A stretch of 64,000 nt of DNA from Oceanobacillus sp. CFH 90083. GTDB taxonomy: Bacteria; Bacillota; Bacilli; Bacillales; Amphibacillaceae. Below, piece after piece: positions 1-9,905 of the stretch. The notes beneath the pieces are model-generated. The model worked only from the letters and a program-made list of their open reading frames with translations. It did not search any database and was not told where the DNA came from. The DNA is taken from positions 1 through 64,000 of the forward strand of contig NZ_VIYG01000006.1 in NCBI RefSeq assembly GCF_009389585.1, given 5' to 3'. Position 1 is the stretch's first letter. Every line of letters starts with the position of its first letter. A program made the translations under genes and the position numbers.

Positions 1-845
1 ATTGTCCAATCGATGAACTGCTGGAAAACAGGGAGAAGCGAAAGGAATTCAAAGATAAGATTGATTCACGCGGACTAACCATTAGCGCATTTAGCTGTCA
101 TGATAATCCTGTTTCACCAAACCAGGCTCATGCCAAAGCAAGTCATGAGGCGTTTGTGAAAACCGTCCGTTTGGCAGAACTGCTGGATGTTCCGGTAGTT
201 AATACTTTTTCCGGTACACCGGGATCGAATGAAGATTCGAAGTATCCAAACTGGCCGGTAACACCATGGCCGACGGAATATTCTGATATTTTAAAATGGC
301 AGTGGGAAGAAAAGCTGATTCCATATTGGAAGGAACAGGGACAATTTGCGGAGGATCATGGTGTTAAAGTTGGATTGGAGCTCCATGCCGGCTTTCTTGT
401 TCATACACCGCATACGATGCTGAAGCTGCGTGAGGCAACCAGTAATGCAATTGGAGCAAACCTTGATCCGAGTCATTTATGGTGGCAGGGAATTGATCCG
501 GTAGCGGCAATTAAGATTCTTGGTAAAGCTGGGGCAATCCATCATTTCCATGCGAAAGATACGTATATTGATCAGGATAACGTCAATATGTATGGCTTAA
601 CAGATATGCAGCCCTATGGAGAGGTGCAGACGCGAGCCTGGAGTTTTCGTTCTGTAGGGTATGGACATAGTATTCAGGAATGGTCGAATATCGTCAGCGC
701 GCTCAGAACCTATGGCTATGATTATGTCATCAGTATTGAGCATGAAGATCCGATTATGTCGATTGAGGAAGGGTTCCATGCAGCAGTGAAAAATTTAAAG
801 CAGGTGAATATAACTGAACCTCCAGCTTCCATGTGGTGGGCTTAA
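1..845 (+). CDS. Sugar phosphate isomerase/epimerase family protein (5' end outside window)
   Basis: The reading frame is already open at base 3 and runs to a TAA at 843-845, so the gene begins upstream of the window; a GTG at 156 is internal, because about 50 codons before it read as good protein. The sequence fits the xylose isomerase-like TIM-barrel family, which binds a divalent metal through Glu, Asp, His and Glu. Likely ligands are seen in GLELHAG, NLDPSHL, HHFHAKD and SIEHEDP. Members isomerise or epimerise sugars, inositol derivatives or sugar phosphates in the cytoplasm. The substrate cannot be told. A terminator follows, so this is the last gene of its operon. Confidence 0.85.
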   Translation, partial: CPIDELLENREKRKEFKDKIDSRGLTISAFSCHDNPVSPNQAHAKASHEAFVKTVRLAELLDVPVVNTFSGTPGSNEDSKYPNWPVTPWPTEYSDILKWQWEEKLIPYWKEQGQFAEDHGVKVGLELHAGFLVHTPHTMLKLREATSNAIGANLDPSHLWWQGIDPVAAIKILGKAGAIHHFHAKDTYIDQDNVNMYGLTDMQPYGEVQTRAWSFRSVGYGHSIQEWSNIVSALRTYGYDYVISIEHEDPIMSIEEGFHAAVKNLKQVNITEPPASMWWA

Positions 846-921
846 AAATGTAAGGAAGAGATATTGATTGTTTAGGTAAGATAGACGCTATACAAAGCGA
901 AAATTAATCGAATTGAAAAAG

Positions 922-955
922 AGCCAAATCCTTTGCTAATAGGGGTTTGGCTTTT
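922..955 (+). terminator. Rho-independent terminator of the isomerase gene
   Basis: Arms AGCCAAATCC (922-931) and GGGTTTGGCT (943-952) pair with one wobble and are followed by TTTATT. It lies 77 bases after the isomerase stop codon. Confidence 0.75.
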
Positions 956-1108
956 ATTCTGGATAGTTAATGCTCTTTTGACTCAGTGTAAAGGCAGGTT
1001 CTGTAAAACTTTTAATTGATTCCAACAATACGATTAGGACATATGGAGCTTCTAAATAATCTTTTGCTTCTTTTATCTGATCATATTTGGAACGGACTAT
1101 ATCATTTA

Positions 1109-2035
1109 TTAGATTTTTTCCGACTCGAAAGCCGCATGAATGATATTCCCAATTTCTGCTGTCGCTTTTTTCGCTTCCGGAATAGGGAAAAGCGGAAAGA
1201 TATGGTTCATTTCCGGATATTCATAGTAATTGATAGTCACACCTTGAGACTCGGCTTTTTCTTTGAATTTTCTGGCGTCAGGTAAAAATATTTCATGTGT
1301 GCCAATGAATAAAGAAATTTCTCCTAATCCTCTTAATTGCCCATTCATCGGGCTGAGTAAATAGTGATTGGGATCGGTATCACCTGCGTAGGCTTTCCCT
1401 ATTTGAATTAAGCCGTAAATCCCTAAGATTGGGTCTTTGCTTTCTAATTCATATGCCTCTGGATTTTTCATTGTAATATCGAGCCAGGGGGAAAGTAAAA
1501 TGATATGTCGAGGCTGTGGCAGCCCCTTTTGCAGAAGCAATTGCGCTAAAGCTAATGCAAAGCCTCCCCCGGCAGAGTCTCCCATCAGCACAATCTCTTT
1601 CTCTTCTGAATGTTGCAGCATAGCTTCATAGATTGGGAGAACTTGAGCAAATGCTTCCTGATACTGGTGATTCGGTGCTTTTGGGTAAATGGGGACAATG
1701 ATTGTCGTATTTGTTTGTTTTTCTATTTCACCAAGAAACCTCCAATGATAGCCTAATGGCTGATTGATATAACCTCCGCCATGTAAATAAAGTATCTGTT
1801 TTTCTGGAGACTTGTTTTCCTGGTTAAAAATATAACAATCCATTCCGTTCAAATTTTTTTTTTCGATCGCATATTTCTTTTGGATATGTTTAGGTAAGGT
1901 ATATGGCTTTTCAGCCCGCTTTTTTTCCATAAATGCAGCCAGACGTTTCTCATCTGTGAATTTTTCTTTACTCCCCAGTCGGGTAAGAAAACGTTCAACT
2001 ATTTTGCTTTGTACACTGCGCATGTTCTGACTCAC
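1109..2035 (-). CDS. Alpha/beta hydrolase, hormone-sensitive-lipase type esterase
   Basis: A 308-residue cytoplasmic hydrolase. The oxyanion-hole motif HGGGY lies near residue 86, the nucleophile Ser is in GDSAGGG (about residue 155), a likely acid is in the segment HEIFLPDARKF, and the catalytic His is in EMNHIFPLFP near the C-terminus. This set is typical of the HSL/BD-FAE esterase family, which cleaves short acyl esters. No signal peptide is visible. It is the distal gene on the minus strand behind a LysR gene, with a 256-base gap, so co-transcription is uncertain. The natural substrate is unknown. Confidence 0.85.
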   Translation of the reverse strand: MSQNMRSVQSKIVERFLTRLGSKEKFTDEKRLAAFMEKKRAEKPYTLPKHIQKKYAIEKKNLNGMDCYIFNQENKSPEKQILYLHGGGYINQPLGYHWRFLGEIEKQTNTTIIVPIYPKAPNHQYQEAFAQVLPIYEAMLQHSEEKEIVLMGDSAGGGFALALAQLLLQKGLPQPRHIILLSPWLDITMKNPEAYELESKDPILGIYGLIQIGKAYAGDTDPNHYLLSPMNGQLRGLGEISLFIGTHEIFLPDARKFKEKAESQGVTINYYEYPEMNHIFPLFPIPEAKKATAEIGNIIHAAFESEKI

Positions 2036-2291
2036 TTCTTTCTGAAGAATGATATTTGAATTCTTTTCAATAAGCTTTTACGGCAGTTTTACGACCATTT
2101 GTTATTAAAAGTATTATTCTATTTGTTCTCTTTATTTAGTTTATAGACCATTATATATGCAGGTAAATTTATAAAACAGTGATAGCAGCAACATGTGGAT
2201 TTATTAAAAAATCTGCTTCTGAAAACGTCCGGAATGATAAGTAAGCATGTTATTAGATATTGTATATTTTACTAGATAATGAAAAATTAAA

Positions 2292-3164
2292 CTAAGATTT
2301 CACTTCACTATCGAGCATATTCATAAATGTAATCAATGAGGCGGGTATGTACCGGTCTTTTCTGTAAATAAATACGGTCTTTACTTTTTCATACGGATGC
2401 GGAATAGGATGCTGCTTCAGGCTTCCTTCTTCTATATATTTTGCAACAACGCTTCGTGGAAGCATGCTGAGACCAAGTCCGGCAGATACACAGCCAATGA
2501 TAGCCTCCAGAGTTCCCAGCTCCATGATTTTATTAGGAATCACACCCTCCTGATGGAACCAATGCTCAAGCTTTTCCCGATAAGCACATCCTGTACGAAA
2601 TGCCAGCATAGTCCTTGTTTGTAGGTCCTTGATCGAAGTGATGCCCGGGTGGTTTGTCTCTGTTATCAGAACCATTTCCTCTTCAAAAACTTCTTTTTGG
2701 AGGAGGGCAGGGTGTTCGATGGGTTCTGCTACAAACGCTCCATCGATTTCATGCTGAAGGACGCCTTGGATATTTTGTTCTGTAGAGCCTGTTTTTAGTG
2801 TTAAATCCACCTTTGGAAAAGCCTTGTGATACTTGGAAAGAAAGGTTGGTAAGCGTACGGCAGCCGTTGTTTCCATCGAACCGACAGTTAACGAACCTCT
2901 GGGTGTTTGATCATCTTTCATTACTGCTTCTGTCTCCTCCACCAGATGGAATATTTTTTCTGTATATGTCAAAAGCAGACTTCCTTTATCTGTCAGGACA
3001 GTGCCGCGGTTATGCCTGTAAAAAAGGGTGGTTTGCAGACTTTTTTCTAATTGCTGTATTTTCATTGTAATATTGGACTGTGCATATTGGAGTTCTTTGG
3101 CAGCTTGTGAAATGCTTCCTAACCTCGCAACCGTATAAAAAATTTTTAGTAAGTGCAAATCCAT
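2292..3164 (-). CDS. LysR family transcriptional regulator
   Basis: A 290-residue protein with a LysR winged helix-turn-helix at residues 1-60 (LGSISQAAKELQYAQSNITM) and a periplasmic-binding-like effector domain from about residue 90 to 285. Length is normal. It is transcribed away from the nitronate monooxygenase gene across a 180-base intergenic space, the usual LysR target arrangement, so control of that gene is inferred. The esterase gene downstream on the same strand may also be a target. The effector is unknown. Confidence 0.9.
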   Translation of the reverse strand: MDLHLLKIFYTVARLGSISQAAKELQYAQSNITMKIQQLEKSLQTTLFYRHNRGTVLTDKGSLLLTYTEKIFHLVEETEAVMKDDQTPRGSLTVGSMETTAAVRLPTFLSKYHKAFPKVDLTLKTGSTEQNIQGVLQHEIDGAFVAEPIEHPALLQKEVFEEEMVLITETNHPGITSIKDLQTRTMLAFRTGCAYREKLEHWFHQEGVIPNKIMELGTLEAIIGCVSAGLGLSMLPRSVVAKYIEEGSLKQHPIPHPYEKVKTVFIYRKDRYIPASLITFMNMLDSEVKS

Positions 3165-3344
3165 GCTCCTCTTTCCCCGCTTTCTTTTGTCATCAGATTA
3201 ACAGATAGCAAATATCATTATTATGTATTATTCAGTATATCAAAAAAATTGTATACTTGATATATAACGGTTTTAATCAGGAAAGATATATTTTTATCAC
3301 TCTGTTCGCTCGAGGATAAGTAAAAATAGATAAAGGGGTGTGAA

Positions 3345-4427
3345 ATGATGATACATAATGAAATGACAAAGCTTTTAAAAATAAAGTATCCGATTATACA
3401 AGCGCCTATGGCTGGCGGGATAACGACCTCAAAATTAGTGACTGCAACGTCAAATGCAGGTGGATTAGGGATGATCGGAGCAGGATATATGACACCTGTG
3501 CAAATGCAGGAACAAATAAAAGAAATAAAGAAGCTGACATCCAAGCCCTTTGGCATTAATTTATTTGTTCCCAGCCCATTTCAAGTTTCCGAGGATGGTA
3601 TAAAAGCAGCAAACCAAGCCTTAAACCCTATCCGTCAGCAACTGAATTTACCTCACACAGACAGTTTCTCTATATCAGATCATCAAGAGGTTGTTGCCAC
3701 CTTTATGGAACAAATCAAGGTTGTGATAGAGGAGAAGGTTCCGATTTGTTCCTTTGCATTTGGTATTCCGCCACAGGATGTCATTGCTGAATTAAAACAA
3801 CATAATATTACGCTGATCGGAACTGCTACAACAGTGACCGAAGCAGTTGAAAATGAAGCGGCAGGAATGGATCTGGTTGTGGTGCAAGGAAGTGAGGCTG
3901 GCGGACATCGCGGAGGCTTTATCAATCCGGAACAGGAAGGTGCCGTGGGCTTGATGGCACTGCTTCCGCAGGTTGTTGATCATATCCGTATCCCTGCTAT
4001 TGCTGCCGGTGGAATAATGGATGGGAGAGGAGTGGCCGCTTCCATTTGTTTAGGGGCGCAAGGTGTGCAAATGGGGACAGCCTTTTTGACTTGCGTGGAA
4101 AGTGGGGCACATAAGGTACACAAAGAAGCTATTTTAAATATTAACGAAGATCAGACCGTACTCACTCGGGCCTTTTCCGGTAAATGGGCAAGAGGGATTA
4201 AAAATCACTTTATTTTAGAAATGGAACACCATGAAGTATTTTTGCCGGATTTTCCTGTTCAAAATACACTTACACAGGATATTAGAAAAGCCGCTGCCAT
4301 CCAAGATAATCCGGATTTTATGTCACTTTGGTCCGGGCAAAGTCCCAGGTTAGCGAAAAGCCAAAAAGTGGAAGCATTGATGGAAAATATAGTTGCAGAA
4401 ATCAAGCAAATAAATTGGAATATATAA
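3345..4427 (+). CDS. Nitronate monooxygenase (2-nitropropane dioxygenase family)
   Basis: A 360-residue FMN-dependent TIM-barrel enzyme that oxidises alkyl nitronates, detoxifying propionate-3-nitronate-like compounds. Features of the family are the N-terminal IIQAPMAGG, NAGGLGMIGAGYM, the FGINLFVPSPF strand, the GSEAGGHRGG segment with the expected catalytic His, and the phosphate-binding IAAGGIMDGRGVAASICLGAQGVQMGTAFL. Start chosen at ATG 3345, after AAGGGGTG. It stands alone on the plus strand, opposite a LysR gene, and ends in a terminator. The class is firm; physiological substrate unknown. Confidence 0.9.
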   Translation: MMIHNEMTKLLKIKYPIIQAPMAGGITTSKLVTATSNAGGLGMIGAGYMTPVQMQEQIKEIKKLTSKPFGINLFVPSPFQVSEDGIKAANQALNPIRQQLNLPHTDSFSISDHQEVVATFMEQIKVVIEEKVPICSFAFGIPPQDVIAELKQHNITLIGTATTVTEAVENEAAGMDLVVVQGSEAGGHRGGFINPEQEGAVGLMALLPQVVDHIRIPAIAAGGIMDGRGVAASICLGAQGVQMGTAFLTCVESGAHKVHKEAILNINEDQTVLTRAFSGKWARGIKNHFILEMEHHEVFLPDFPVQNTLTQDIRKAAAIQDNPDFMSLWSGQSPRLAKSQKVEALMENIVAEIKQINWNI

Positions 4428-4450
4428 GGAACCACTCCTTTTATACCACA

Positions 4451-4484
4451 GGGATAGCCAGATTTTTCTGGTTGTCCTTTTTTT
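4451..4484 (+). terminator. Rho-independent terminator after the nitronate monooxygenase gene
   Basis: GGATAGCCAGA (4452-4462) pairs imperfectly with TCTGGTTGTCC (4467-4477) around a T-rich loop and is followed by seven T residues. Confidence 0.75.
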
Positions 4485-4692
4485 ATGCAGGTATGGAAGC
4501 ATAGTCCCTTCTTTTTAGAAAAAGCATCGTTTAACAAAATTTAATCGAAGCTTATTTAATATAATTTAGTGACTATACAGCATTACTGCTATCGCAGATT
4601 TAACATAATAAAATCTCCAATATTTCTTTAATAGTTCTATTTTAAAAAGGGAGACATTATAAATGTAGTAAAGCAGGGAAAAGGGGGAGAAA

Positions 4693-5664
4693 ATGATGAA
4701 ACTTAAGAAGCTGACGTTATCCATCTCATTATTGTTACTAGCTGGATTACTGCTTGCTGCTTGTGGAAATGATGATGGTGAAAGTGAGAGTGAGAGCTTA
4801 GATAGTAATATTTTAACCATTGCTACAGGGGGAGCTTCTGGTCCTTATAATATAATAGCAACTACTTTAGCGGATATTTACACGAATGCCTACGATGTAA
4901 ATTCAAGAACACAAACTACCGGAGCGTCTGCTGAAAACTTAAATCTGATGGCAGAGGGAAAGGTTGAAATGGCTTTTGTGATGAGTGATGCATTGAGCCA
5001 GGCTTTAAACGGGGAAGCAAGCTTCTCAGAACCATTAGATGGGATTTCCCAGATTGCAAACTTATATCCAAATGTAGTTCAAATCGTTGCCCGTGCTGAT
5101 GCTGGAATTGAAACAATGGAAGACTTAATCGGCAAGCGTGTTGCTGTCGGTGATCAGGGATCTGGAGTAGAGCTGAATGCCCGTGCGTTATTAGATGGAC
5201 ATGGCATTACTTATGACGACTTGCAGGTAGACTATCTTGGTTATGCCGAGGCGTCGGATGGTTTATCGGCAGGAAGGATTGATGCTGCTTTTTTAACAAG
5301 CGGTCTGCCTAATGCTTCTTTATTAGAACTGTCGGAAACAACGGATATTAATTTAGTAGCCATCGATGCAGATAATATTACGGAAATTGCAGAGGAGCAT
5401 CCATACTTTATAGCCTTTGAAATCCCGGCAGATACGTATGATAATGAGGAGCCTGTCCCGACTGCTGCTGTACCTAATGCTCTTGTTGTACGCAGTGATT
5501 TTAGTGAGGAGGATGTTTATAAATTAACGAAAACATTCTTTGAAAGTCTGGACACATTAAGCAATTCCCACCAGGCAGCAGAGGATATTTCATTAGAAAA
5601 TGCCCAAGAGGGGCTGATAGCACCGTTACATCCAGGGGCTGAAAAATATTTTAATGAGCAATAA
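4693..5664 (+). CDS. TAXI family TRAP transporter solute-binding lipoprotein
   Basis: A 323-residue exported protein with a lipoprotein signal (lipobox LAAC, Cys24) and the TAXI fold: ILTIATGGASGPYNIIA near residue 40, then GKRVAVGDQGSGVELNARALL around residue 150. It would capture a carboxylate-type substrate outside the membrane and deliver it to the downstream permease. An AGGGGGAGA ribosome binding site precedes two adjacent ATG codons (4693 and 4696); either may be used. The stop overlaps the next gene by 11 bases, indicating translational coupling in a three-gene operon. Ligand unknown; glutamate or 2-oxo acids are known for relatives. Confidence 0.92.
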   Translation: MMKLKKLTLSISLLLLAGLLLAACGNDDGESESESLDSNILTIATGGASGPYNIIATTLADIYTNAYDVNSRTQTTGASAENLNLMAEGKVEMAFVMSDALSQALNGEASFSEPLDGISQIANLYPNVVQIVARADAGIETMEDLIGKRVAVGDQGSGVELNARALLDGHGITYDDLQVDYLGYAEASDGLSAGRIDAAFLTSGLPNASLLELSETTDINLVAIDADNITEIAEEHPYFIAFEIPADTYDNEEPVPTAAVPNALVVRSDFSEEDVYKLTKTFFESLDTLSNSHQAAEDISLENAQEGLIAPLHPGAEKYFNEQ

Positions 5665-6127
5665 GAAAAAAAGAATATGGATGGGGAGTTTGCTGTTCAT
5701 CTTGCTCCCTGTCCTTCTTTTCTATCGTTTTCCTGTCATTGAAGTAGCAGGGGAGAACACTTCTTTTTTTATAAAAGAGGATCAGTTTGTTTTAGGCTGG
5801 ATTCATTCGATTGAAAAAGAGGAATGGCTTGAAAGCTATCAGAGGGAAGATCAGAAAATTATTTTAACAGATACCTTTTTTAAAACATATGGAGCCGGAA
5901 CCCCCTTTCAGGCAAATAAGACGATGACTGAAAATGGATTTATTCATATGGAGCTTGATATTGAATATGAGGAGTTAAATGTAACCATTTCTGAATTTGT
6001 ACAAACTACACTGTTTATTAATGGTCGTGAAATACCTCTATACCAGCATTTTGATCAATACGAAAATGTCATTATTACAACACGAAAATTACCTGTTTGG
6101 GAATACATAAGGGGTGATTATTTTTGA
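5654..6127 (+). CDS. DUF1850 domain protein of a TAXI-TRAP operon
   Basis: A 157-residue protein with one N-terminal membrane segment (about residues 7-25) and an extracytoplasmic beta-rich remainder containing VLGWIHSIEKEEWLESYQ, the recognisable DUF1850 core. DUF1850 proteins are known to sit between TAXI binding proteins and TRAP permeases. The gene overlaps the binding protein by 11 bases and the permease by 4 bases. Its role is unproven; a small accessory subunit of the transporter is the natural reading. Confidence 0.85.
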   Translation: MSNKKKRIWMGSLLFILLPVLLFYRFPVIEVAGENTSFFIKEDQFVLGWIHSIEKEEWLESYQREDQKIILTDTFFKTYGAGTPFQANKTMTENGFIHMELDIEYEELNVTISEFVQTTLFINGREIPLYQHFDQYENVIITTRKLPVWEYIRGDYF

Positions 6128-8154
6128 AAAAGGATCAGCTGAATGGAATATCGGATGCGGAGATTTCACAGGACAAGGTAGAAAAGGTACTGGAAAAATT
6201 CGATTTGGAATCGAATGTGCGGAAGTGGGACAGCAAGACGATGGTATGTTTTTTTAGTATTTTGGCGATTGGTTATGCGTTAGTTCATTTATATATTACA
6301 TTTAACCCGATGCCCACCCTTCTGCAGCGAAATTTTCATTTAATGGTTGGGCTGGCAATGGTTTTTCTGCTTTATCCAGCTTTCAAAAAGCAAGGTCGTA
6401 CGCAGGTGCCCTGGTACGATTGGATTCTTTTTGGATTAAGTACCACTTCCTGTATTTATTTGTTTGTTGTATATCAGGATATAGTAACCGTACGTGGCGG
6501 AATTGCCAACACGATGGATATTATGATGGCTATTTTGACAGTAATTTTAGTATTTGAAGCTGCGCGTCGGGTTACCGGCTGGATTTTGCCTGTATTAGCA
6601 CTGTTATTTCTAGCTTATCCATTCTTTAGCCATCAAGATTGGCTGCCGAGAATGCTGCTGACAAGACCTTTTGATTTAGCAGATATCTTTGGTCAATTAT
6701 ATACGAAAACGGAAGGGTTATTTTCTACGGCAATTGGTGCATCTGTACAATTTATCTTCTTATTTATTTTATTTGGTGCGTTTCTGGCGAAATCAGGAAT
6801 GGGAAAATTCTTTAATGATTTGGCTCTTGCGCTTGCCGGCCATAAACAGGGTGGACCGGCCAAGGTAGCTGTTATTTCAAGTGCCTTTATGGGGTCAGTC
6901 AACGGTTCAGCTGTTGGAAACGTTGTCAGTACAGGTGCATTTACGATACCTTTGATGAAAAGAATTGGTTATGATAAAAACTTTTCAGGTGCTGTGGAGG
7001 CCAGCTCCTCGATTGGCGGACAAATTTTACCACCAATTATGGGAGCGAGTGCATTTATTATGGCAGAAACAACCGGTATCTCCTATGGAACAATAGCTCT
7101 TTCCGCAATCATTCCCGCATTTTTATTTTTTTTAAGCAGTATTATGCAGGTTCATTACCGCGCAGGACGTGCTAACTTAAGAGGCTTGCCAAAAGCGGAT
7201 CTTCCTCAATTAAAAAAAGTGTTGAAGGAGGGCTGGCATTTAACGATCCCCCTCGTCAGCCTGATAGTGATGCTTTTTTCTAACGTGCCAGTTTCTTATG
7301 CTGCCTTTTATACAATCATTATTACCGTTATTGTATCCTGGTTTAGAAAACATACAAGAATGAATGTAAAAGATATTCTGCAGGCATTAGAAACAGGAAC
7401 AAGACAAGCGTTATCAACGATTGTTGCCTGCGGGGTCGTCGGTATTGTTATCGGTGTTGTTAACCTGACTGGTTTTGGTGCAACATTATCCTCTGCCATT
7501 ACTAGTCTGGGCGCTGGTTCCTTAATGCTCACGTTAATCTTAACGATGTTTGCCTCGATTGTTTTAGGGATGGGCCTGCCATCTATTCCGGCTTATATTA
7601 TTACAGCTACAATGGCTGCTCCGGCCCTGGCGGAATTTGGGATTCCGGTTCTCATTGCTCATTTGTTTGTATTCTATTTTGGTATCTTTGCCAATATCAC
7701 GCCACCAGTTGCTCTGGCATCCTTTGCTGCATCCGGACTGGCAGGAGGCGACCCGATGAAAACGGGATTTATATCGCTAAGATTATCGATAGCAGGTTTT
7801 ATCGTTCCATTTATATTTGTGTATGCTCCTGCCATGCTATTAATTAATCCGGATGGATTGCCTGCGAATACGACAGATTTTCCGTTTGCAGCGATATCGG
7901 ATATTATGATGGTTGCTGTAAGTTCTACGATAGCGGTAATAGCCATTAGTGCGGCAGTGGAGGGATATATTAAAACGCATTTAAGCATTATGACCCGGAT
8001 GATACTTGGAATGAGTTCTCTATTATTAATTGTACCAGAGTTGATTACAGATATAATTGGATACACGATCATTATTTTGATTTTTATATTAAACTATATC
8101 AAAAGCAACAAAGAGCCATCGGCAGCACTTCCTTTAAAGGAAGGCTTAGATTAA
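6124..8154 (+). CDS. TRAP transporter fused permease (DctQM, TAXI type)
   Basis: A 676-residue polytopic membrane protein in which the small DctQ-like and large DctM-like subunits are fused, as usual for TAXI systems. The N-terminal 60 residues are soluble. The core holds typical DctM segments such as FILFGAFLAKSGMGKFFNDLA, GSVNGSAVGNVVSTGAFTIP and MGLPSIPAYIITATMAAPAL, and FGIFANITPPVALASF. It would drive sodium- or proton-coupled uptake of the solute bound by the lipoprotein. Start TTG 6124 overlaps the DUF1850 stop. The transporter is complete. Confidence 0.93.
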   Translation: MKKDQLNGISDAEISQDKVEKVLEKFDLESNVRKWDSKTMVCFFSILAIGYALVHLYITFNPMPTLLQRNFHLMVGLAMVFLLYPAFKKQGRTQVPWYDWILFGLSTTSCIYLFVVYQDIVTVRGGIANTMDIMMAILTVILVFEAARRVTGWILPVLALLFLAYPFFSHQDWLPRMLLTRPFDLADIFGQLYTKTEGLFSTAIGASVQFIFLFILFGAFLAKSGMGKFFNDLALALAGHKQGGPAKVAVISSAFMGSVNGSAVGNVVSTGAFTIPLMKRIGYDKNFSGAVEASSSIGGQILPPIMGASAFIMAETTGISYGTIALSAIIPAFLFFLSSIMQVHYRAGRANLRGLPKADLPQLKKVLKEGWHLTIPLVSLIVMLFSNVPVSYAAFYTIIITVIVSWFRKHTRMNVKDILQALETGTRQALSTIVACGVVGIVIGVVNLTGFGATLSSAITSLGAGSLMLTLILTMFASIVLGMGLPSIPAYIITATMAAPALAEFGIPVLIAHLFVFYFGIFANITPPVALASFAASGLAGGDPMKTGFISLRLSIAGFIVPFIFVYAPAMLLINPDGLPANTTDFPFAAISDIMMVAVSSTIAVIAISAAVEGYIKTHLSIMTRMILGMSSLLLIVPELITDIIGYTIIILIFILNYIKSNKEPSAALPLKEGLD

Positions 8155-8198
8155 CAAAAGTAATGTTGGTGAAGTCTGTCAAACTTTGTAAATAAAAA

Positions 8199-8237
8199 TA
8201 AGGCTTGAGCAGGAGCAATTCACACTCTCAAGCCTTA
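8199..8237 (-). terminator. Terminator of the DUF418 gene (minus strand), possibly bidirectional
   Basis: A perfect 11-base inverted repeat, TAAGGCTTGAG (8199-8209) and CTCAAGCCTTA (8227-8237). Read on the minus strand it is followed by TTTTTATTT, so it fits the DUF418 gene ending at 8333; it also lies 45 bases past the TRAP permease stop. Confidence 0.75.
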
Positions 8238-8332
8238 ATCTCAAGGATTGCTTACATGATAGATGATAAAAATATGAAATCAAAAAGATATTTATAGAAC
8301 AGACTCTTTTCTCCGCTTCAGCATTTTATTCT

Positions 8333-9499
8333 CTATCCCTGCTTTTTATAAACCAAATACCGCATATACTTCTCCAATGGTCCCTCTACCTGCTGACGCT
8401 CCATTAAGTATGCAATTGATAAAGTAAACATCCACATTATGATGCCGAGCAGTACAGAAGTGGTGACAGTCAGGGATGCTCCTAAATGGAAGGCGATAGG
8501 AGAAAGGAGTATAACTGTCAAAACTTCATGTATCACAAAAAATGTTAATGACCGTTTTCCCATTGCGGCGATAGCATCTAATATGACACCACGATTTTTA
8601 ATAGTAACGCCCAGCAGCCCAAATAATGCTGCGTAGCCTACACCACCTGCAAAACCAGTAAGAATATGAATACCGTATACAAACCCTGCGGTGAAAAGGT
8701 CAGGAAACCAGACATCATTAATCAGTACCAATGGTATAGCACCTGCAAGTGAAAGGCTTAAGCCGCCAATGGTTAATTGTTTTAGCAGCTTGATATGATT
8801 TTGCGGTTTAATGAATACATTGATATTTCCCAGCCAGATTCCCATTAGGACGGAAGGAATAACCGGAAAGGCGATATGGGTAAGTAATGGAATGATAGGG
8901 ATAGAAACCAGCCGCTCAAGCATTGTATTTACATATGTTTCCTGACCAGTTAATTCTACCGGTAATCCGTAAGCTTGATTCTCTACGATAATACCACCCC
9001 ATAAAAACGGGATATACAGGATGCAAATAATAGTAGAAATAAGCACATACTTTTTAATCTTCTTATTGTTCTTTTTTAAGCTGGAGATTAACAGGAGCCC
9101 CGCAATACCATAGGTCATTAAGATATCCTGCCCGCCAGCGATACCGGCGAGTACAGCACCGAATAATATTAAATACCAGCAGCGTTTTTTGATAATGCGT
9201 TTGGCTTCCGCTGTACCCTTTCTTTCCGATTGCTTACGGTAAATCATGACGAGACCATAGCCAAACAGGATAGCAAATAACGGACGTGCCCGATTATCTA
9301 CAATGATTTCCATTAGAAAATTTAAGAAATGATCTAATGGTGTACTGGCGGCAACTTTTGTGATAACGCCTGGTTCGATCGTGTATAAAAACAATGGGAT
9401 ATGCGAGAGTATAATCAAAAAAAGCATCGATCCCCGGGCAAGGTCTAAGGATAGGGCTCTTTTCTTTTGAACCATTTTTCCAGCTTCTAAGTCAGTCAT
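8333..9499 (-). CDS. DUF418 family membrane protein (YeiB-like)
   Basis: A 388-residue polytopic protein. The N-terminus RALSLDLARGSMLFLIILSH and the acyltransferase-3-like arrangement of about ten membrane segments, with the C-terminal region FVIHEVLTVILLSPIAF and the PLEKYMRYLVY tail, are typical of DUF418. Start ATG 9499 follows AAGGAGGATAATTC. The biochemical function of DUF418 proteins is not established; relation to membrane acyltransferases is inferred from the fold. Monocistronic, ending at a strong terminator. A 12-base palindrome lies in its promoter region. Confidence 0.85.
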   Translation of the reverse strand: MTDLEAGKMVQKKRALSLDLARGSMLFLIILSHIPLFLYTIEPGVITKVAASTPLDHFLNFLMEIIVDNRARPLFAILFGYGLVMIYRKQSERKGTAEAKRIIKKRCWYLILFGAVLAGIAGGQDILMTYGIAGLLLISSLKKNNKKIKKYVLISTIICILYIPFLWGGIIVENQAYGLPVELTGQETYVNTMLERLVSIPIIPLLTHIAFPVIPSVLMGIWLGNINVFIKPQNHIKLLKQLTIGGLSLSLAGAIPLVLINDVWFPDLFTAGFVYGIHILTGFAGGVGYAALFGLLGVTIKNRGVILDAIAAMGKRSLTFFVIHEVLTVILLSPIAFHLGASLTVTTSVLLGIIMWMFTLSIAYLMERQQVEGPLEKYMRYLVYKKQG

Positions 9500-9567
9500 G
9501 AATTATCCTCCTTATTTATTTTTTTGGTTGTTCAATATTTAATTTGGTTATTTGGTAATATTTTTGA

Positions 9568-9579
9568 TTGATTAATCAA
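9568..9579. promoter_or_regulatory. Palindrome TTGATTAATCAA in front of the DUF418 gene
   Basis: A perfect 12-base palindrome about 70 bases upstream of the DUF418 start. Such sites often bind TetR-type dimers, but no TetR gene is adjacent. The rest of the 9500-9840 gap is AT-rich and holds nothing else that I recognise. Confidence 0.35.
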
Positions 9580-9844
9580 AATTTATCATTTACTGATTTC
9601 TTTGTCAAGTCCTCTATCTAATGATATCTGATAAAAAATTTCCACCTTAGTAAAATGCCTGCCTTTATTCCAGCTCTCAAATAATATGGCTGGCTGGGCT
9701 TTTTTAAGCAGGGGCCGTTTGAATATCTTTGGAGAAGTACCACCCATTTTAAATTTAAAAATATCTTAAAATAAACTTTGAGGGAATGGATAGGACGATT
9801 AAAAGACTGCCGGAATATTTTTCTGATATTTAAGAAAAGTATGA

Positions 9845-9873
9845 TTGACATCTAAAAATATATCTAGTATACT
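9845..9873 (+). promoter_or_regulatory. Sigma-A type promoter of the VOC/regulator operon
   Basis: TTGACA (9845-9850), a 17-base spacer and TATACT (9868-9873), 33 bases before the start codon. The -10 region overlaps an imperfect dyad (GTATAC-TTTC-GGTATC, 9867-9882) that could be the operator of the downstream winged-helix protein. Confidence 0.7.
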
Positions 9874-9905
9874 TTCGGTATCAAATATAAAAGGAGTGTT
9901 TTTTC